Assembly (NCBI RefSeq): GCF_022899355.1
Contig: NZ_JALJCK010000007.1
Span: forward strand, 248,001 to 312,000
Reading direction: 5' to 3'
DNA: 64,000 nt
Source: Shinella yambaruensis
GTDB taxonomy: Bacteria; Pseudomonadota; Alphaproteobacteria; Rhizobiales; Rhizobiaceae
Positions within the stretch are counted from its first letter, which is position 1; every line of letters starts with the position of its first letter. Of the stretch, positions 55,044-63,834 are shown one piece after another. The notes beneath the pieces are model-generated. The model was not told the DNA's origin, ran no database searches, and saw only the letters and a list, made by a program, of their open reading frames with translations. Both the position numbers and the translations under genes were made by a program.

Positions 55044-56357
55044 ATGATACGCCACATCAAAACAGCCAAGGCCTCCATCGAGCAGGGCGGCACCGACAGC
55101 GCGGTCACCAGGACGGTCGAGGCCCTTCTCGCGAAGGTCCGGGACGGCGGAGACAAGGCGGTTCGCGCGCTCTCGGTCCAGTTCGACGGGTTCGACCGGG
55201 AAACCTACCGCCTGACGAAGGAAGAGATCGCGCACTGCGTCAATTCGCTTGCGCCGCGGGAGCGGGAAGACCTGGATTTCGCCCAGGACCAGATCCGCCG
55301 GTTCGCCGAAGCGCAGAAGGCGGCATTGAAGGATATCGAGGTCGAGACGCTGGCGGGCGTCGTGCTCGGCCACAAGAACGTGCCGATCCAGAATGTCGGA
55401 TGTTACGTGCCGGGTGGCAAATATCCGCTGCTCGCCTCCGCCCACATGACGGTGCTGACGGCGCGCGTCGCCGGCTGCGAGCGCATCATCACCTGCGCCC
55501 CGCCTTTCCAGGGCAGGATCGCGGAAAAGATCGTGGCGGCGCAGGCGCTTGCCGGCGCGGACGAGATCTATTGCCTCGGCGGCGTGCAGGCCATTGCCGC
55601 CATGGCCTATGGCACCGAGACGATCGAGCCGGTCGACATGCTCGCCGGCCCCGGCAATGCCTATGTGGCGGAAGCCAAGCGCCTGCTCTTCGGCCATGTC
55701 GGCATCGACCTTTTCGCCGGCCCGACGGAAACGCTTGTCATCGCCGACGACAGCGTCGACGGCGAACTGGTCGCGACCGACCTCCTTGGCCAGGCCGAGC
55801 ACGGGGTGAATTCGCCCGCGATCCTCATCACCAATTCGGAAAAGCTGGCGCGCGACACGCTGGCGGAGATCGAGCGCCTTCTGCAGATCCTGCCGACGGC
55901 GGCCGTTGCCGGCAAGGCCTGGGAAGATTTCGGCGAGATCATCCTGTGCGACACCGTCGATGAAATGGTGGCGGAAGGCGACCGCGTCGCCTCCGAACAT
56001 GTGCAGGTCATGACCCGTGACCCGGACTACTTCCTCGAAAAGATGAAGAACTACGGCGCGCTTTTCCTCGGTGCCCGCACCAATGTCGCCTTCGGCGACA
56101 AGGTGATCGGCACGAACCATACCCTGCCGACCAACAAGGCCGCCCGCTACACCGGCGGCCTCTGGGTCGGGAAGTTCCTGAAGACCTGCACCTACCAGAA
56201 GGTCCTGACCGACGAGGCTTCCGCCCTGATCGGCGCCTACAGCTCGCGGCTCTGCCTGATGGAAGGTTTTTCCGGCCATGCCGAGCAGGCCAACATCCGC
56301 GTCCGCCGCTACGGCGGCCGGAACGTCGGCTACGCGATGCCCGCAGATTCCGTTTAA
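55044..56357 (+). CDS. Histidinol-dehydrogenase-family alcohol dehydrogenase (HpsN-like)
   Basis: A 437-residue zinc- and NAD-dependent enzyme of the HisD family. All four zinc ligands are conserved: Q250 and H253 (GQAEHG), D352 (FGDKVIG) and H412 ([11 protein letters not shown]), together with the catalytic E318-H319 pair (SEHVQV). The stretch [21 protein letters not shown] is typical of the HpsN (sulfopropanediol dehydrogenase) side branch rather than true histidine biosynthesis, and no his genes are nearby. Such enzymes oxidise an alcohol to a carboxylate in two steps. Here it probably acts on an intermediate of the neighbouring TPP enzyme. Substrate is unknown; sulfonates are possible but there is no other sulfonate gene. 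Confidence 0.85.
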   Translation: MIRHIKTAKASIEQGGTDSAVTRTVEALLAKVRDGGDKAVRALSVQFDGFDRETYRLTKEEIAHCVNSLAPREREDLDFAQDQIRRFAEAQKAALKDIEVETLAGVVLGHKNVPIQNVGCYVPGGKYPLLASAHMTVLTARVAGCERIITCAPPFQGRIAEKIVAAQALAGADEIYCLGGVQAIAAMAYGTETIEPVDMLAGPGNAYVAEAKRLLFGHVGIDLFAGPTETLVIADDSVDGELVATDLLGQAEHGVNSPAILITNSEKLARDTLAEIERLLQILPTAAVAGKAWEDFGEIILCDTVDEMVAEGDRVASEHVQVMTRDPDYFLEKMKNYGALFLGARTNVAFGDKVIGTNHTLPTNKAARYTGGLWVGKFLKTCTYQKVLTDEASALIGAYSSRLCLMEGFSGHAEQANIRVRRYGGRNVGYAMPADSV

Positions 56358-56417
56358 CAACCGCGCACAGAGCCTGTCAGGGGCCGCGCCCAAAACCCAA
56401 CCAGAGAGGATGAAACC

Positions 56418-57665
56418 ATGTCCAGATTTATCGCCACAGCGCTTGCGGCGACCATGCTCGTGCCCGTCGCAGCCCACGCGGAAGGCCAGATCGAAGTGCT
56501 GCACCACTGGGTCTCGCAGAGTGAGGTCGACGCGCTCAACGTCATCCGCAAGGAACTCGAGGCCAAGGGCTTCGAGTGGAAGGATTCGGCGGTGGGCGGC
56601 ATGAGCGGCGCCAACGCCCAGCAGGCGCTGCGCTCGCGCCTGACGGCGGGCAACCCGCCCGGCGCCATGCAGTTCCTCGGCTGGGAAGGCGTGCAGTGGG
56701 CGGAACAGGGCGTCGTGCGCGACCTGAACGACCTCGCCACCGCCGGCGGCTGGCGCGAGGCGCTGGCCCCGCAGCTTCTGCCCTTCGTGACCTCGGGCGA
56801 GGCGTTCATCGCAGCGCCGATCAACATGCACCGCCAGAACTGGGTCTGGGCCAACAGGAAGCTCTTCGACGACGCCGGCGTTGCCGTTCCCAAGACCTGG
56901 GCGGAACTGATCGAGACCGGCAAGACGCTCAAGGAGAAGGGCATCGTCCCGGTCGCGATGGGCGACGAGCCCTGGCAGATCGGCATCATCTTCGACGCGC
57001 TGCTCTCCGACATCAACGGCCCGGAATTCTACCAGAAGACGGCGATCGATCTCGACCCCGAGGCGCTCGGCAGCCCTGAAATGGTGAAGGTGTTCGATAT
57101 GCTGCGCGAGGTCCGCGGCCTCGTCGACGACAATTTCGTCGGCCGCGACTGGGCTGTCGCCACCGGCATGGTCATCAATGGCGAGGCCGCCATGCAGTTC
57201 ATGGGCGACTGGGCGAAGGGCGAATTCCTTGCCAAGGGCCTGAAGCCCAACCAGGACTTCTACTGCTTCGCGACGCCGGGTGAGGTCAACGCCTTCCAGT
57301 ATCTCATCGACAGCTTCGGCATGTTCACCGTCAGCGACGAGACCGTACAGAAGGCACAGGTCGCATTGGCCGAGACCATCATGGACCCGAAGGTCCAGAA
57401 GGGCTTCAACCTCATCAAGGGCTCGATCCCGGCGCGCAACGACGTGCCGGTCGACGATTTCGACGATTGCGCCAAGCTCGGCTACCACGAACGCGCGGCG
57501 GCGATCGAGAAGGGCAGCATGCAGGGCGCCATCACCCATGGCTTTGCCGCAAAGCCGGAATTCGCCTCTGTCTTCAGCGATGTGGCCGCGCAGTTCTTCG
57601 TCGGCAAGATGAGCTCCGAGGACGCCGTCAAGATGCTGGTCTCCGGCATCGACAATGCCCGGTAA
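56418..57665 (+). CDS. Sugar-type ABC transporter, binding protein
   Basis: A 415-residue exported protein with a signal peptide (about 1-21, ending AAHAEG). It belongs to the large sugar-binding group 1 near the GtsA/glucose type: IEVLHHWVSQSEVDALNVIRKELEAKG, AQQALRSRLTAGNPPGAMQFLGWE, and MQFMGDWAKGEF. Tryptophans in the binding region suggest a sugar-like or cyclic polyol ligand. It lies 60 bp after the HisD-like gene in the same direction, with a strong stem-loop between it and the permease genes. This would be the entry point for the substrate of the cluster. Confidence 0.87.
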   Translation: MSRFIATALAATMLVPVAAHAEGQIEVLHHWVSQSEVDALNVIRKELEAKGFEWKDSAVGGMSGANAQQALRSRLTAGNPPGAMQFLGWEGVQWAEQGVVRDLNDLATAGGWREALAPQLLPFVTSGEAFIAAPINMHRQNWVWANRKLFDDAGVAVPKTWAELIETGKTLKEKGIVPVAMGDEPWQIGIIFDALLSDINGPEFYQKTAIDLDPEALGSPEMVKVFDMLREVRGLVDDNFVGRDWAVATGMVINGEAAMQFMGDWAKGEFLAKGLKPNQDFYCFATPGEVNAFQYLIDSFGMFTVSDETVQKAQVALAETIMDPKVQKGFNLIKGSIPARNDVPVDDFDDCAKLGYHERAAAIEKGSMQGAITHGFAAKPEFASVFSDVAAQFFVGKMSSEDAVKMLVSGIDNAR

Positions 57666-57679
57666 CCCGCATCCCCATC

Positions 57680-57706
57680 GGAGGAGCCGGCGTGGCCGGC
57701 TCCTCC
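57680..57706 (+). other. Strong intercistronic stem-loop after the binding protein gene
   Basis: GGAGGAGCCGGC (57680-57691) pairs perfectly with GCCGGCTCCTCC (57695-57706) around GTG. No T run follows, so the likely effect is mRNA protection or partial termination, giving more binding protein than permease. Confidence 0.6.
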
Positions 57707-57733
57707 CACAGTCCTTGCCATCGGAGCTGACCC

Positions 57734-58627
57734 ATGAGCGCCTCTACGCGCATGTCATCGCGATTGGCAGGCTGGCTGCCGCGCATCGTCGTCGCTCCCA
57801 GCCTGCTCGTCGTCATCGTCACGGTCTACCTGTTCATTCTCTGGACAGGCGTGATTTCCGTCACCTCGTCGAAATTCGTGCCGACCTATGATTTCGTCGG
57901 CCTCGAGCAATATGTCCGCCTGTGGGCGACGCCCCGCTGGCACACCGCCGTCGCCAATCTCTTCATCTTCTCCGCGCTGTTCCTTGCGCTTTCCACGGGC
58001 CTCGGGCTGCTCATGGCCATCCTGCTCGACCAGAACATCCGGGCGGAAGGCGCGCTCCGTGCAATCTACCTCTACCCGATGGCGCTCTCCTTCATCGTGA
58101 CGGGGACGGCCTGGAAGTGGATCATGAATCCGGGTCTCGGCGTGCAGAAGGTCGTCAACGATCTCGGCTGGACCGACTTCCGCTTCGACTGGATCACCAA
58201 CCCCGACATGGCGATCTACACCGTCGTCGTCGCCGGCGTCTGGCAGTCCTCCGGCTTCGCCATGGCGATCTTCCTCGCGGGCCTGCGCGGCATCGACAAT
58301 TCCGTCATCAAGGCAGCGCAGATCGAAGGGGCCTCGCTGCCGCTGATCTACCGGCAGATCATCATCCCGATGCTGCGCCCCGCCATGCTGAGCGTCATCG
58401 TTCTCCTGAGCTACATCGCCATCAAGAGCTTCGACCTGGTTCTGGCGCTGACGAATGGCGGCCCCGGCACGGCGACCGAGCTGCCGTCGACCTTCATGTT
58501 CTCCGCCACCTTCCGCCGCAACCAGATGGGCGTCGGCGCGGCAAGTGCCGTGATGATGCTGATGACCGTCGCGGCCATCATCGTCCCCTACCTCTATTCC
58601 GAACTGCGGAGTGAGAACAATGGCTGA
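57734..58627 (+). CDS. Sugar-type ABC transporter, permease 1
   Basis: A 297-residue inner-membrane permease with six helices (MalF-like). The EAA loop reads VIKAAQIEGASLPLIYRQIIIPMLRPAML. LTNGGPGTATELPSTFMFSATFRRNQMG is typical of the GtsB/UgpA-like subunit. It overlaps the next permease gene by 8 bp, so the two are translationally coupled. Confidence 0.9.
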   Translation: MSASTRMSSRLAGWLPRIVVAPSLLVVIVTVYLFILWTGVISVTSSKFVPTYDFVGLEQYVRLWATPRWHTAVANLFIFSALFLALSTGLGLLMAILLDQNIRAEGALRAIYLYPMALSFIVTGTAWKWIMNPGLGVQKVVNDLGWTDFRFDWITNPDMAIYTVVVAGVWQSSGFAMAIFLAGLRGIDNSVIKAAQIEGASLPLIYRQIIIPMLRPAMLSVIVLLSYIAIKSFDLVLALTNGGPGTATELPSTFMFSATFRRNQMGVGAASAVMMLMTVAAIIVPYLYSELRSENNG

Positions 58628-59495
58628 AGCCCTTTCCCGACCCGGCAAGGCGCGGCTCGGCCGTCTCTTCGTCTACGGCTGCCTCGTCGTCGTCGCGCTC
58701 CTCTACCTCATGCCCCTCTGGGTCATGGTCGTGACGTCCCTGAAACCCCTCGACGAGATCTATGGCGGCTCGTTCATCGGCGTGCCCAAGGTGGTGACGC
58801 TCGATGCCTGGCGCGCGGCGTGGTCTGAGGCCTGCATCGGCACGGAATGCACCGGCCTGAAACCCTATTTCGTCAACTCGCTGCTGATGGTGATCCCGGC
58901 GGTGGCGCTCTCGACCGGCATCGGCGCGATCAATGGCTACATCCTCACGAAATGGAGGTTTCCCGGCGCGAATTTCGTCTTCGGCCTCCTGCTGTTCGGC
59001 TGCTTCCTGCCCTACCAGGCGATCCTCATCCCCATGGCCCGCACGCTCGGCCTTCTGGGCCTTGCCGGTTCCATTCCCGGCCTCGTCGCCGTGCATGCCT
59101 CCTATGGCATCTGCTTCACGACGCTGTTCTTCCGCAATTACTTCGTGTCGCTGCCGGATGAGCTGACCAAGGCGGCGATGGTCGATGGCGCGGGCTTCTT
59201 CCGCATCTTCTGGAGCGTCATCCTGCCGACCTCCATCCCGATCATCGTCGTCTCCTGCATCTGGCAATTCACGCAGATCTGGAACGATTTCCTGTTCGGC
59301 GTCTCGTTCACGTCCGGCTCCAGCAGTCCCATCACGGTGGCGCTCAACAACATCGTCAACGTGACCACCGGCCGCAAGCAGTACAATGTCGACATGGCCG
59401 CCGCCATGATCGCCGCCATCCCAACCCTGGTCGTCTACATCGTCGCGGGCCGCTATTTCGTCCGCGGGCTGACGGCCGGCGCCGTGAAAGGCTGA
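58620..59495 (+). CDS. Sugar-type ABC transporter, permease 2
   Basis: A 291-residue inner-membrane permease with six helices (MalG-like). The EAA loop is [56 protein letters not shown] is a GtsC-type segment. The ATG at 58620 overlaps the end of permease 1. It is followed 4 bp later by the ATPase gene. Confidence 0.9.
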   Translation: MAEALSRPGKARLGRLFVYGCLVVVALLYLMPLWVMVVTSLKPLDEIYGGSFIGVPKVVTLDAWRAAWSEACIGTECTGLKPYFVNSLLMVIPAVALSTGIGAINGYILTKWRFPGANFVFGLLLFGCFLPYQAILIPMARTLGLLGLAGSIPGLVAVHASYGICFTTLFFRNYFVSLPDELTKAAMVDGAGFFRIFWSVILPTSIPIIVVSCIWQFTQIWNDFLFGVSFTSGSSSPITVALNNIVNVTTGRKQYNVDMAAAMIAAIPTLVVYIVAGRYFVRGLTAGAVKG

Positions 59496-59499
59496 AGCC

Positions 59500-60600
59500 A
59501 TGTCCACTCTCGAAATCGATCGCGTCCGCAAGGCCTATGGCCATCTCGAGGTCCTGAAGGAGGTGTCGATCTCCATCGGAACCGGCGACTTCCTCGTGCT
59601 GCTCGGCCCCTCCGGCTGTGGCAAGTCCACGCTGCTCAACATGATCGCCGGGCTGGAGTCCATTACCGGCGGCGAGATCCGCATCGCCGGGAAGACCGTC
59701 AACGACCTCTCGCCGAAGGACCGGGACATCGCCATGGTGTTCCAGTCCTATGCGCTCTATCCGACGATGACCGTGCGGCAGAACATCGAATTCGGCATGA
59801 AGATCCGCCGGATCGCCCAGGCCGACCGCGACAGGGCCGTGAAGACCGCGTCGGATCTCCTGCAGATCACCCATCTCCTCGACCGCAAGCCCTCGCAGCT
59901 TTCCGGCGGCCAGCGCCAGCGCGTCGCCATGGGGCGGGCGATCGTGCGCGAGCCGAAACTCTTCCTGTTCGACGAGCCGCTGTCGAACCTCGACGCCAAG
60001 CTGCGCGTCGACATGCGCACCGAGATCAAGCGCCTGCATGCCCGCCTCGGCACGACGATCGTCTATGTCACGCATGACCAGATCGAGGCGATGACGCTCG
60101 CGACCCGCGTCGCCGTGATGAAGGACGGCGTGGTGCAGCAGCTCGACGAGCCGCAGGCCGTCTACGACCGGCCGGCCAATGTCTATGTCGCGCGCTTCGT
60201 CGGTTCGCCCGCCATGAACATCGTGCCGGCGGTGCTGGAGGCCGAGGGGTCCACGGCGACGGCCGTCATCGACATCGCCCGGCGGCCGGCGGCGCGCATC
60301 GCGGGCATTTCCCTCTCCGCGGAGGCGCTTCGCCGCTATGCGGGCCGGAAGGTGCTGGTCGGCATTCGCCCGGAGAACTTCTCGATCGCCACGAAGAGTG
60401 CCGCATCCGCGCTGACCGTCGATTTCGACGTCGTCGAGCCGACGGGCCCGGATACGCTCGCCGTCTTCCAGCTCGGCGGCGTCGAGGTGACCGCCCGCCT
60501 TCCGCCGCGCCAGGCCCGTGCGGGCCGTGAGGCCGCGCTGGCGGTCGATACGTCCAAGATCGTGCTCTTCGACAGCGAAACCGAAACGCGCATCGACTGA
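59500..60600 (+). CDS. Sugar-type ABC transporter, ATP-binding protein
   Basis: A 366-residue MalK-type ATPase. Walker A is [12 protein letters not shown], signature [15 protein letters not shown], Walker [17 protein letters not shown], and switch [11 protein letters not shown]. The C-terminal TOBE region contains [15 protein letters not shown]. It belongs with the preceding three genes and is followed 10 bp later by the first GMC gene, indicating one long operon from uptake to oxidation. Confidence 0.92.
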   Translation: MSTLEIDRVRKAYGHLEVLKEVSISIGTGDFLVLLGPSGCGKSTLLNMIAGLESITGGEIRIAGKTVNDLSPKDRDIAMVFQSYALYPTMTVRQNIEFGMKIRRIAQADRDRAVKTASDLLQITHLLDRKPSQLSGGQRQRVAMGRAIVREPKLFLFDEPLSNLDAKLRVDMRTEIKRLHARLGTTIVYVTHDQIEAMTLATRVAVMKDGVVQQLDEPQAVYDRPANVYVARFVGSPAMNIVPAVLEAEGSTATAVIDIARRPAARIAGISLSAEALRRYAGRKVLVGIRPENFSIATKSAASALTVDFDVVEPTGPDTLAVFQLGGVEVTARLPPRQARAGREAALAVDTSKIVLFDSETETRID

Positions 60601-60610
60601 AAGACTTCTC

Positions 60611-62113
60611 ATGACCGAGACGGCAGACATCGTCATCATCGGCTCCGGCGTCGGCGGAGCGTCCCTGGCGCACAGCCTTGCGCCTTCTGGCCTCAAGATC
60701 GTCATTCTCGAACGGGGCGTGCATCTGCAGGACAGTCCAGAGGCGCGCGACGATGTCGCCATCTTCCAGAAGGGCTTCTACCGGTCCTCGGAGGAATGGC
60801 TGGGAACGGACGGCGAGAGCTTCCTGCCGGGCAATTACTATTATGTCGGCGGCAATTCGAAGTTCTTCGGCGCGGTCATGTACCGGTACCGCCGCGAGGA
60901 TTTTGCGCCGCGGCCGCATATGGACGGCGCGTCCCCCGGCTGGCCGATGTCCTACGAAGACCTGTCGCCCTGGTATGACGCGGCCGAGCACATTTTCAGG
61001 GTGCGCGGCTCGACCACGGACGATCCGACGGAGCCGCTGCACGAAAGACCCTATTCCTACCCGCCGGTTCCCGACGAGCCGGCGATCGCCGCCGTGCGCC
61101 GCCGGCTGGAGAAGGCGGGCATCCATCCGGCCTCCCTTCCGCTGTCGATCGATCTCGACGCCTGGCTGAAACGGGCGCCGACGGGGTGGGATGCGTTTCC
61201 GAACACCGGAACGGGAAAGATCGATGCGGAGGTAGGGCCGCTCGCCAGCGCGCTTGCCCATCCCAATGTCAGCCTCGTGACCGGTGCCAGCGTCATACGC
61301 CTCGAAACGGACGGGACCGGGCGCCGCGTCACCGCGGCCGTCTACAGGAAGGACGGCGTGGAGCATCGCATTTCCGCCGGCCGCTTCGCCGTTGCCGCCG
61401 GCGCGGTCCAGTCCGCTGCGCTTCTCCTGCGCTCGGCCAATGGGGCGCATCCGGCCGGTCTCGGCAACAGTTCGGACCAGCTCGGGCGCAATTTCATGAA
61501 CCACAACACGACGGCGATGCTGACGGTCCGTCCCTTCGCCGCCAACAGCTGCGTCTACCAGAAGACCATCGCCTTCAACGATTTCTACAACGAGGACAAC
61601 GAGTACGGTTTCCCGCTCGGCAATGTCCAGCTCCTCGGCCATATCACCGGCAACATCCTCAAGGCCAACCTGCCGATGCCGGCGCCGGCCTGGTTTGCAA
61701 GGCTGGTGGCGCGCTATGCCTTTGGCTGGTTCCTGACGAGCGAGGACCTGCCCAATCCGGAAAGCCGGGTCATGGTGCGGGACGATCGCATCGTCATGCA
61801 CTGGATCCGCTCCAACATGCGGGCGCATGAGACGCTGATCGCGAAAACCCGCGCCGTCATGCGCAAGGCAGGGTTCCCGATCGTGCTGACGCACACCTTC
61901 GGCCGCAAGACGACATCGCATCAATGCGGCACGGCGCGCATGGGCCGTGACCCGCAAAGTTCGGTTGTCGATCTCGATTGCCGCAGCCACGATGTCGAGA
62001 ACCTCTACATCACGGATGCCTCCGTGTTGCCGACCTCGGCCGCCGTCAATCCGGCACTCACCATCGCTGCCCTTGCCATCAAGGCCGGCAGCGCCATTGC
62101 AGGGGGAAAGTGA
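60611..62113 (+). CDS. GMC-family FAD oxidoreductase 1
   Basis: A 500-residue flavoprotein. The N-terminal dinucleotide motif is IVIIGSGVGGASLAHSLAPSG and the FAD-binding NYYYVGGNSKFFGAVMYRYR follows. The C-terminal end has the paired catalytic residues H (HQCGTARMG) and N (NPALTIAALAIKAG). It resembles the branch of bacterial glucose/gluconate and glycoside 3-dehydrogenases that oxidise secondary alcohols of sugars and polyols. No signal peptide is visible, so it is probably cytoplasmic. The ATG at 60611 lies 10 bp after the ATPase, and the stop overlaps the next GMC start by one base. Confidence 0.85.
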   Translation: MTETADIVIIGSGVGGASLAHSLAPSGLKIVILERGVHLQDSPEARDDVAIFQKGFYRSSEEWLGTDGESFLPGNYYYVGGNSKFFGAVMYRYRREDFAPRPHMDGASPGWPMSYEDLSPWYDAAEHIFRVRGSTTDDPTEPLHERPYSYPPVPDEPAIAAVRRRLEKAGIHPASLPLSIDLDAWLKRAPTGWDAFPNTGTGKIDAEVGPLASALAHPNVSLVTGASVIRLETDGTGRRVTAAVYRKDGVEHRISAGRFAVAAGAVQSAALLLRSANGAHPAGLGNSSDQLGRNFMNHNTTAMLTVRPFAANSCVYQKTIAFNDFYNEDNEYGFPLGNVQLLGHITGNILKANLPMPAPAWFARLVARYAFGWFLTSEDLPNPESRVMVRDDRIVMHWIRSNMRAHETLIAKTRAVMRKAGFPIVLTHTFGRKTTSHQCGTARMGRDPQSSVVDLDCRSHDVENLYITDASVLPTSAAVNPALTIAALAIKAGSAIAGGK

Positions 62114-63759
62114 TGGCACTTCGCGACATGGGATCGGCCCGTTTCGGGATTTTTCCCCGGCATCCGGACGAGGTCGACACGTTCGACTATATCGTGGTCG
62201 GCGGCGGCTCGACGGGCTGCGTGGTGGCCGCACGCCTCTCGGAGGATCCCGCCGTGCGCGTTCTTCTCATCGAGGAGGGGCCGCGCGACCTCAGCCCCTA
62301 CATCCACATTCCCGGCGCCTACTACAAGACCGCGCAGGGCGATCTCCTGAAGCGTATCCCCTGGGAGCCGATGGCCGAGCAGGAGCGGACGGAAACGCCG
62401 ACCATGGTGCAGGCCCGGGTGCTCGGCGGCGGTAGCTCGGTCAATGCGATGATCTATATCCGCGGCGTGCCCGACGACTACGAGCAATGGGCGCGTCTCG
62501 GCGCGGAGGGCTGGGGCTATGCCGACGTGCTGCCGTATTTCAAGCGCGCCGAGGACAACAACCGCTTCTGCAACGAGGCCCATGGCGTCGGCGGCCCGCT
62601 CGGCGTGTCCGACATCGATTACATCCATCCGCTGACCCGCGCCTGGCTGCAGGCCTGCCAGCAGGCGGGGCTGCCCTACAATCCGGACTTCAATTCCGGC
62701 GATCCTGCCGGCTGCGGGCTCTACCAGATCACGGCGCGCAATGGCCGCCGCAGCTCGGCCGCCGTCGCCTATCTGGGCCCGGCCCGCAAGCGCGGCAACC
62801 TGCGCATCGAGACGGGAACGACGGTCACCCGTATCCTCATCGAGAAGGGCAGGGCGGTCGGTGTCGAATGCGCCAGGGGCAAACGCAAGGTCGTCTACCG
62901 CGCCGATCAGGAAGTGGTCGTCTCCACAGGGGCGATCGCGACGCCGAAGCTGTTGATGCTGTCGGGCATCGGCCCGGCGGGTGAGATCGAACGGCACGGC
63001 ATCAACGTCCATGCCGACCTGCCGGGCGTCGGCCAGAACCTCCAGGACCATATCGAGATCTCGCTGGTCTACCAGCTGAATGGCCCGCACAGCTATGACA
63101 AGTACAAGAAGCTGCACTGGAAGGCCCTTGCCGGCTTGAACTATGCGCTCTTCCGCAACGGTCCCGCCTCGTCCAACCTCATCGAGGGCGGTGCGTTCTG
63201 GTGGGGCGACAGGAGCGAGGCGACGCCCGATATCCAGTATTTCATGGTGGTCGGCGCCGGCATCGAGGAGGGCGTCGATGCCGTGCCGGGCGGCAATGGC
63301 TGCACGGTCAATCTGGGGCAGATCCGGCCGCGCTCGCGAGGGGAGGTCACGCTTCAGAGCGCCGATCCGGCGGCAAATCCGCGCGTGGCGCCGCGCTATT
63401 TCTCCGATTCCTACGATCTCGAGGCCATCACCGACGGCACGATGGCGGCCCTCGACATCATGGCGCAGCCGGCCATCGCGAAATTCGTGACGGCGCGGCA
63501 TACGCCGATGCCGTCCCTCAGGACCCGCGAGGAGATCCGTGCCTTCTGCGTCAAGGACGCGCATGCGGCCCTGCACCCCGCCGGAACCTGCCGGATGGGC
63601 GAGGACGACCGGGCCGTGGTCGATCCGAAGCTGCGCGTGCATGGCATCGAGCGGCTTCGTATTGCCGATGCCTCTGTCATGCCGACGCTGATTTCCGGCA
63701 ATCCGAATTCCGTCTGCATCATGATCGGTGAACGCGCCGCCGATTTTCTGCGTCAATAG
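62113..63759 (+). CDS. GMC-family FAD oxidoreductase 2 (choline-dehydrogenase-like)
   Basis: A 548-residue flavoprotein. The Rossmann motif is DYIVVGGGSTGCVVAARLSED, the flavin-binding signature ARVLGGGSSVNAMIYIRG, and the catalytic residues H (HPAGTCRMG) and N (SGNPNSVCIMIGERAADFL). It belongs to the choline dehydrogenase-like group, which is broad in substrate. The gene overlaps GMC 1 by one base (TGATG). The two enzymes are from different branches of the family, so they probably act on different substrates or successive steps rather than being a recent duplication. Confidence 0.88.
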   Translation: MALRDMGSARFGIFPRHPDEVDTFDYIVVGGGSTGCVVAARLSEDPAVRVLLIEEGPRDLSPYIHIPGAYYKTAQGDLLKRIPWEPMAEQERTETPTMVQARVLGGGSSVNAMIYIRGVPDDYEQWARLGAEGWGYADVLPYFKRAEDNNRFCNEAHGVGGPLGVSDIDYIHPLTRAWLQACQQAGLPYNPDFNSGDPAGCGLYQITARNGRRSSAAVAYLGPARKRGNLRIETGTTVTRILIEKGRAVGVECARGKRKVVYRADQEVVVSTGAIATPKLLMLSGIGPAGEIERHGINVHADLPGVGQNLQDHIEISLVYQLNGPHSYDKYKKLHWKALAGLNYALFRNGPASSNLIEGGAFWWGDRSEATPDIQYFMVVGAGIEEGVDAVPGGNGCTVNLGQIRPRSRGEVTLQSADPAANPRVAPRYFSDSYDLEAITDGTMAALDIMAQPAIAKFVTARHTPMPSLRTREEIRAFCVKDAHAALHPAGTCRMGEDDRAVVDPKLRVHGIERLRIADASVMPTLISGNPNSVCIMIGERAADFLRQ

Positions 63760-63834
63760 GCTCTGCTTCTTGTTGCATATATGTGCCTTTTTATGCATGA
63801 TTGGAATCAATACATGCACAAAAAGGCAACGGAA

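Noticed and set aside
55044-56357. Histidine biosynthesis hisD
   Set aside because: No other his genes are nearby, and the central segment is that of the HpsN side branch. The catabolic context also argues against it.
54861-57539. A very long open frame (892 codons) on the minus strand opposite the HisD-like and binding protein genes
   Set aside because: It is antisense to two genes with strong family signatures. Its protein is rich in Arg, Asp, His and Gly, the usual look of an antisense frame in GC-rich DNA.
63749-63754. A GCGTCA copy at the end of GMC 2, and others near ugpB and ugpA
   Set aside because: Single hexamers are expected dozens of times by chance in 64 kb. Only the copies paired with 4-base spacing were kept.
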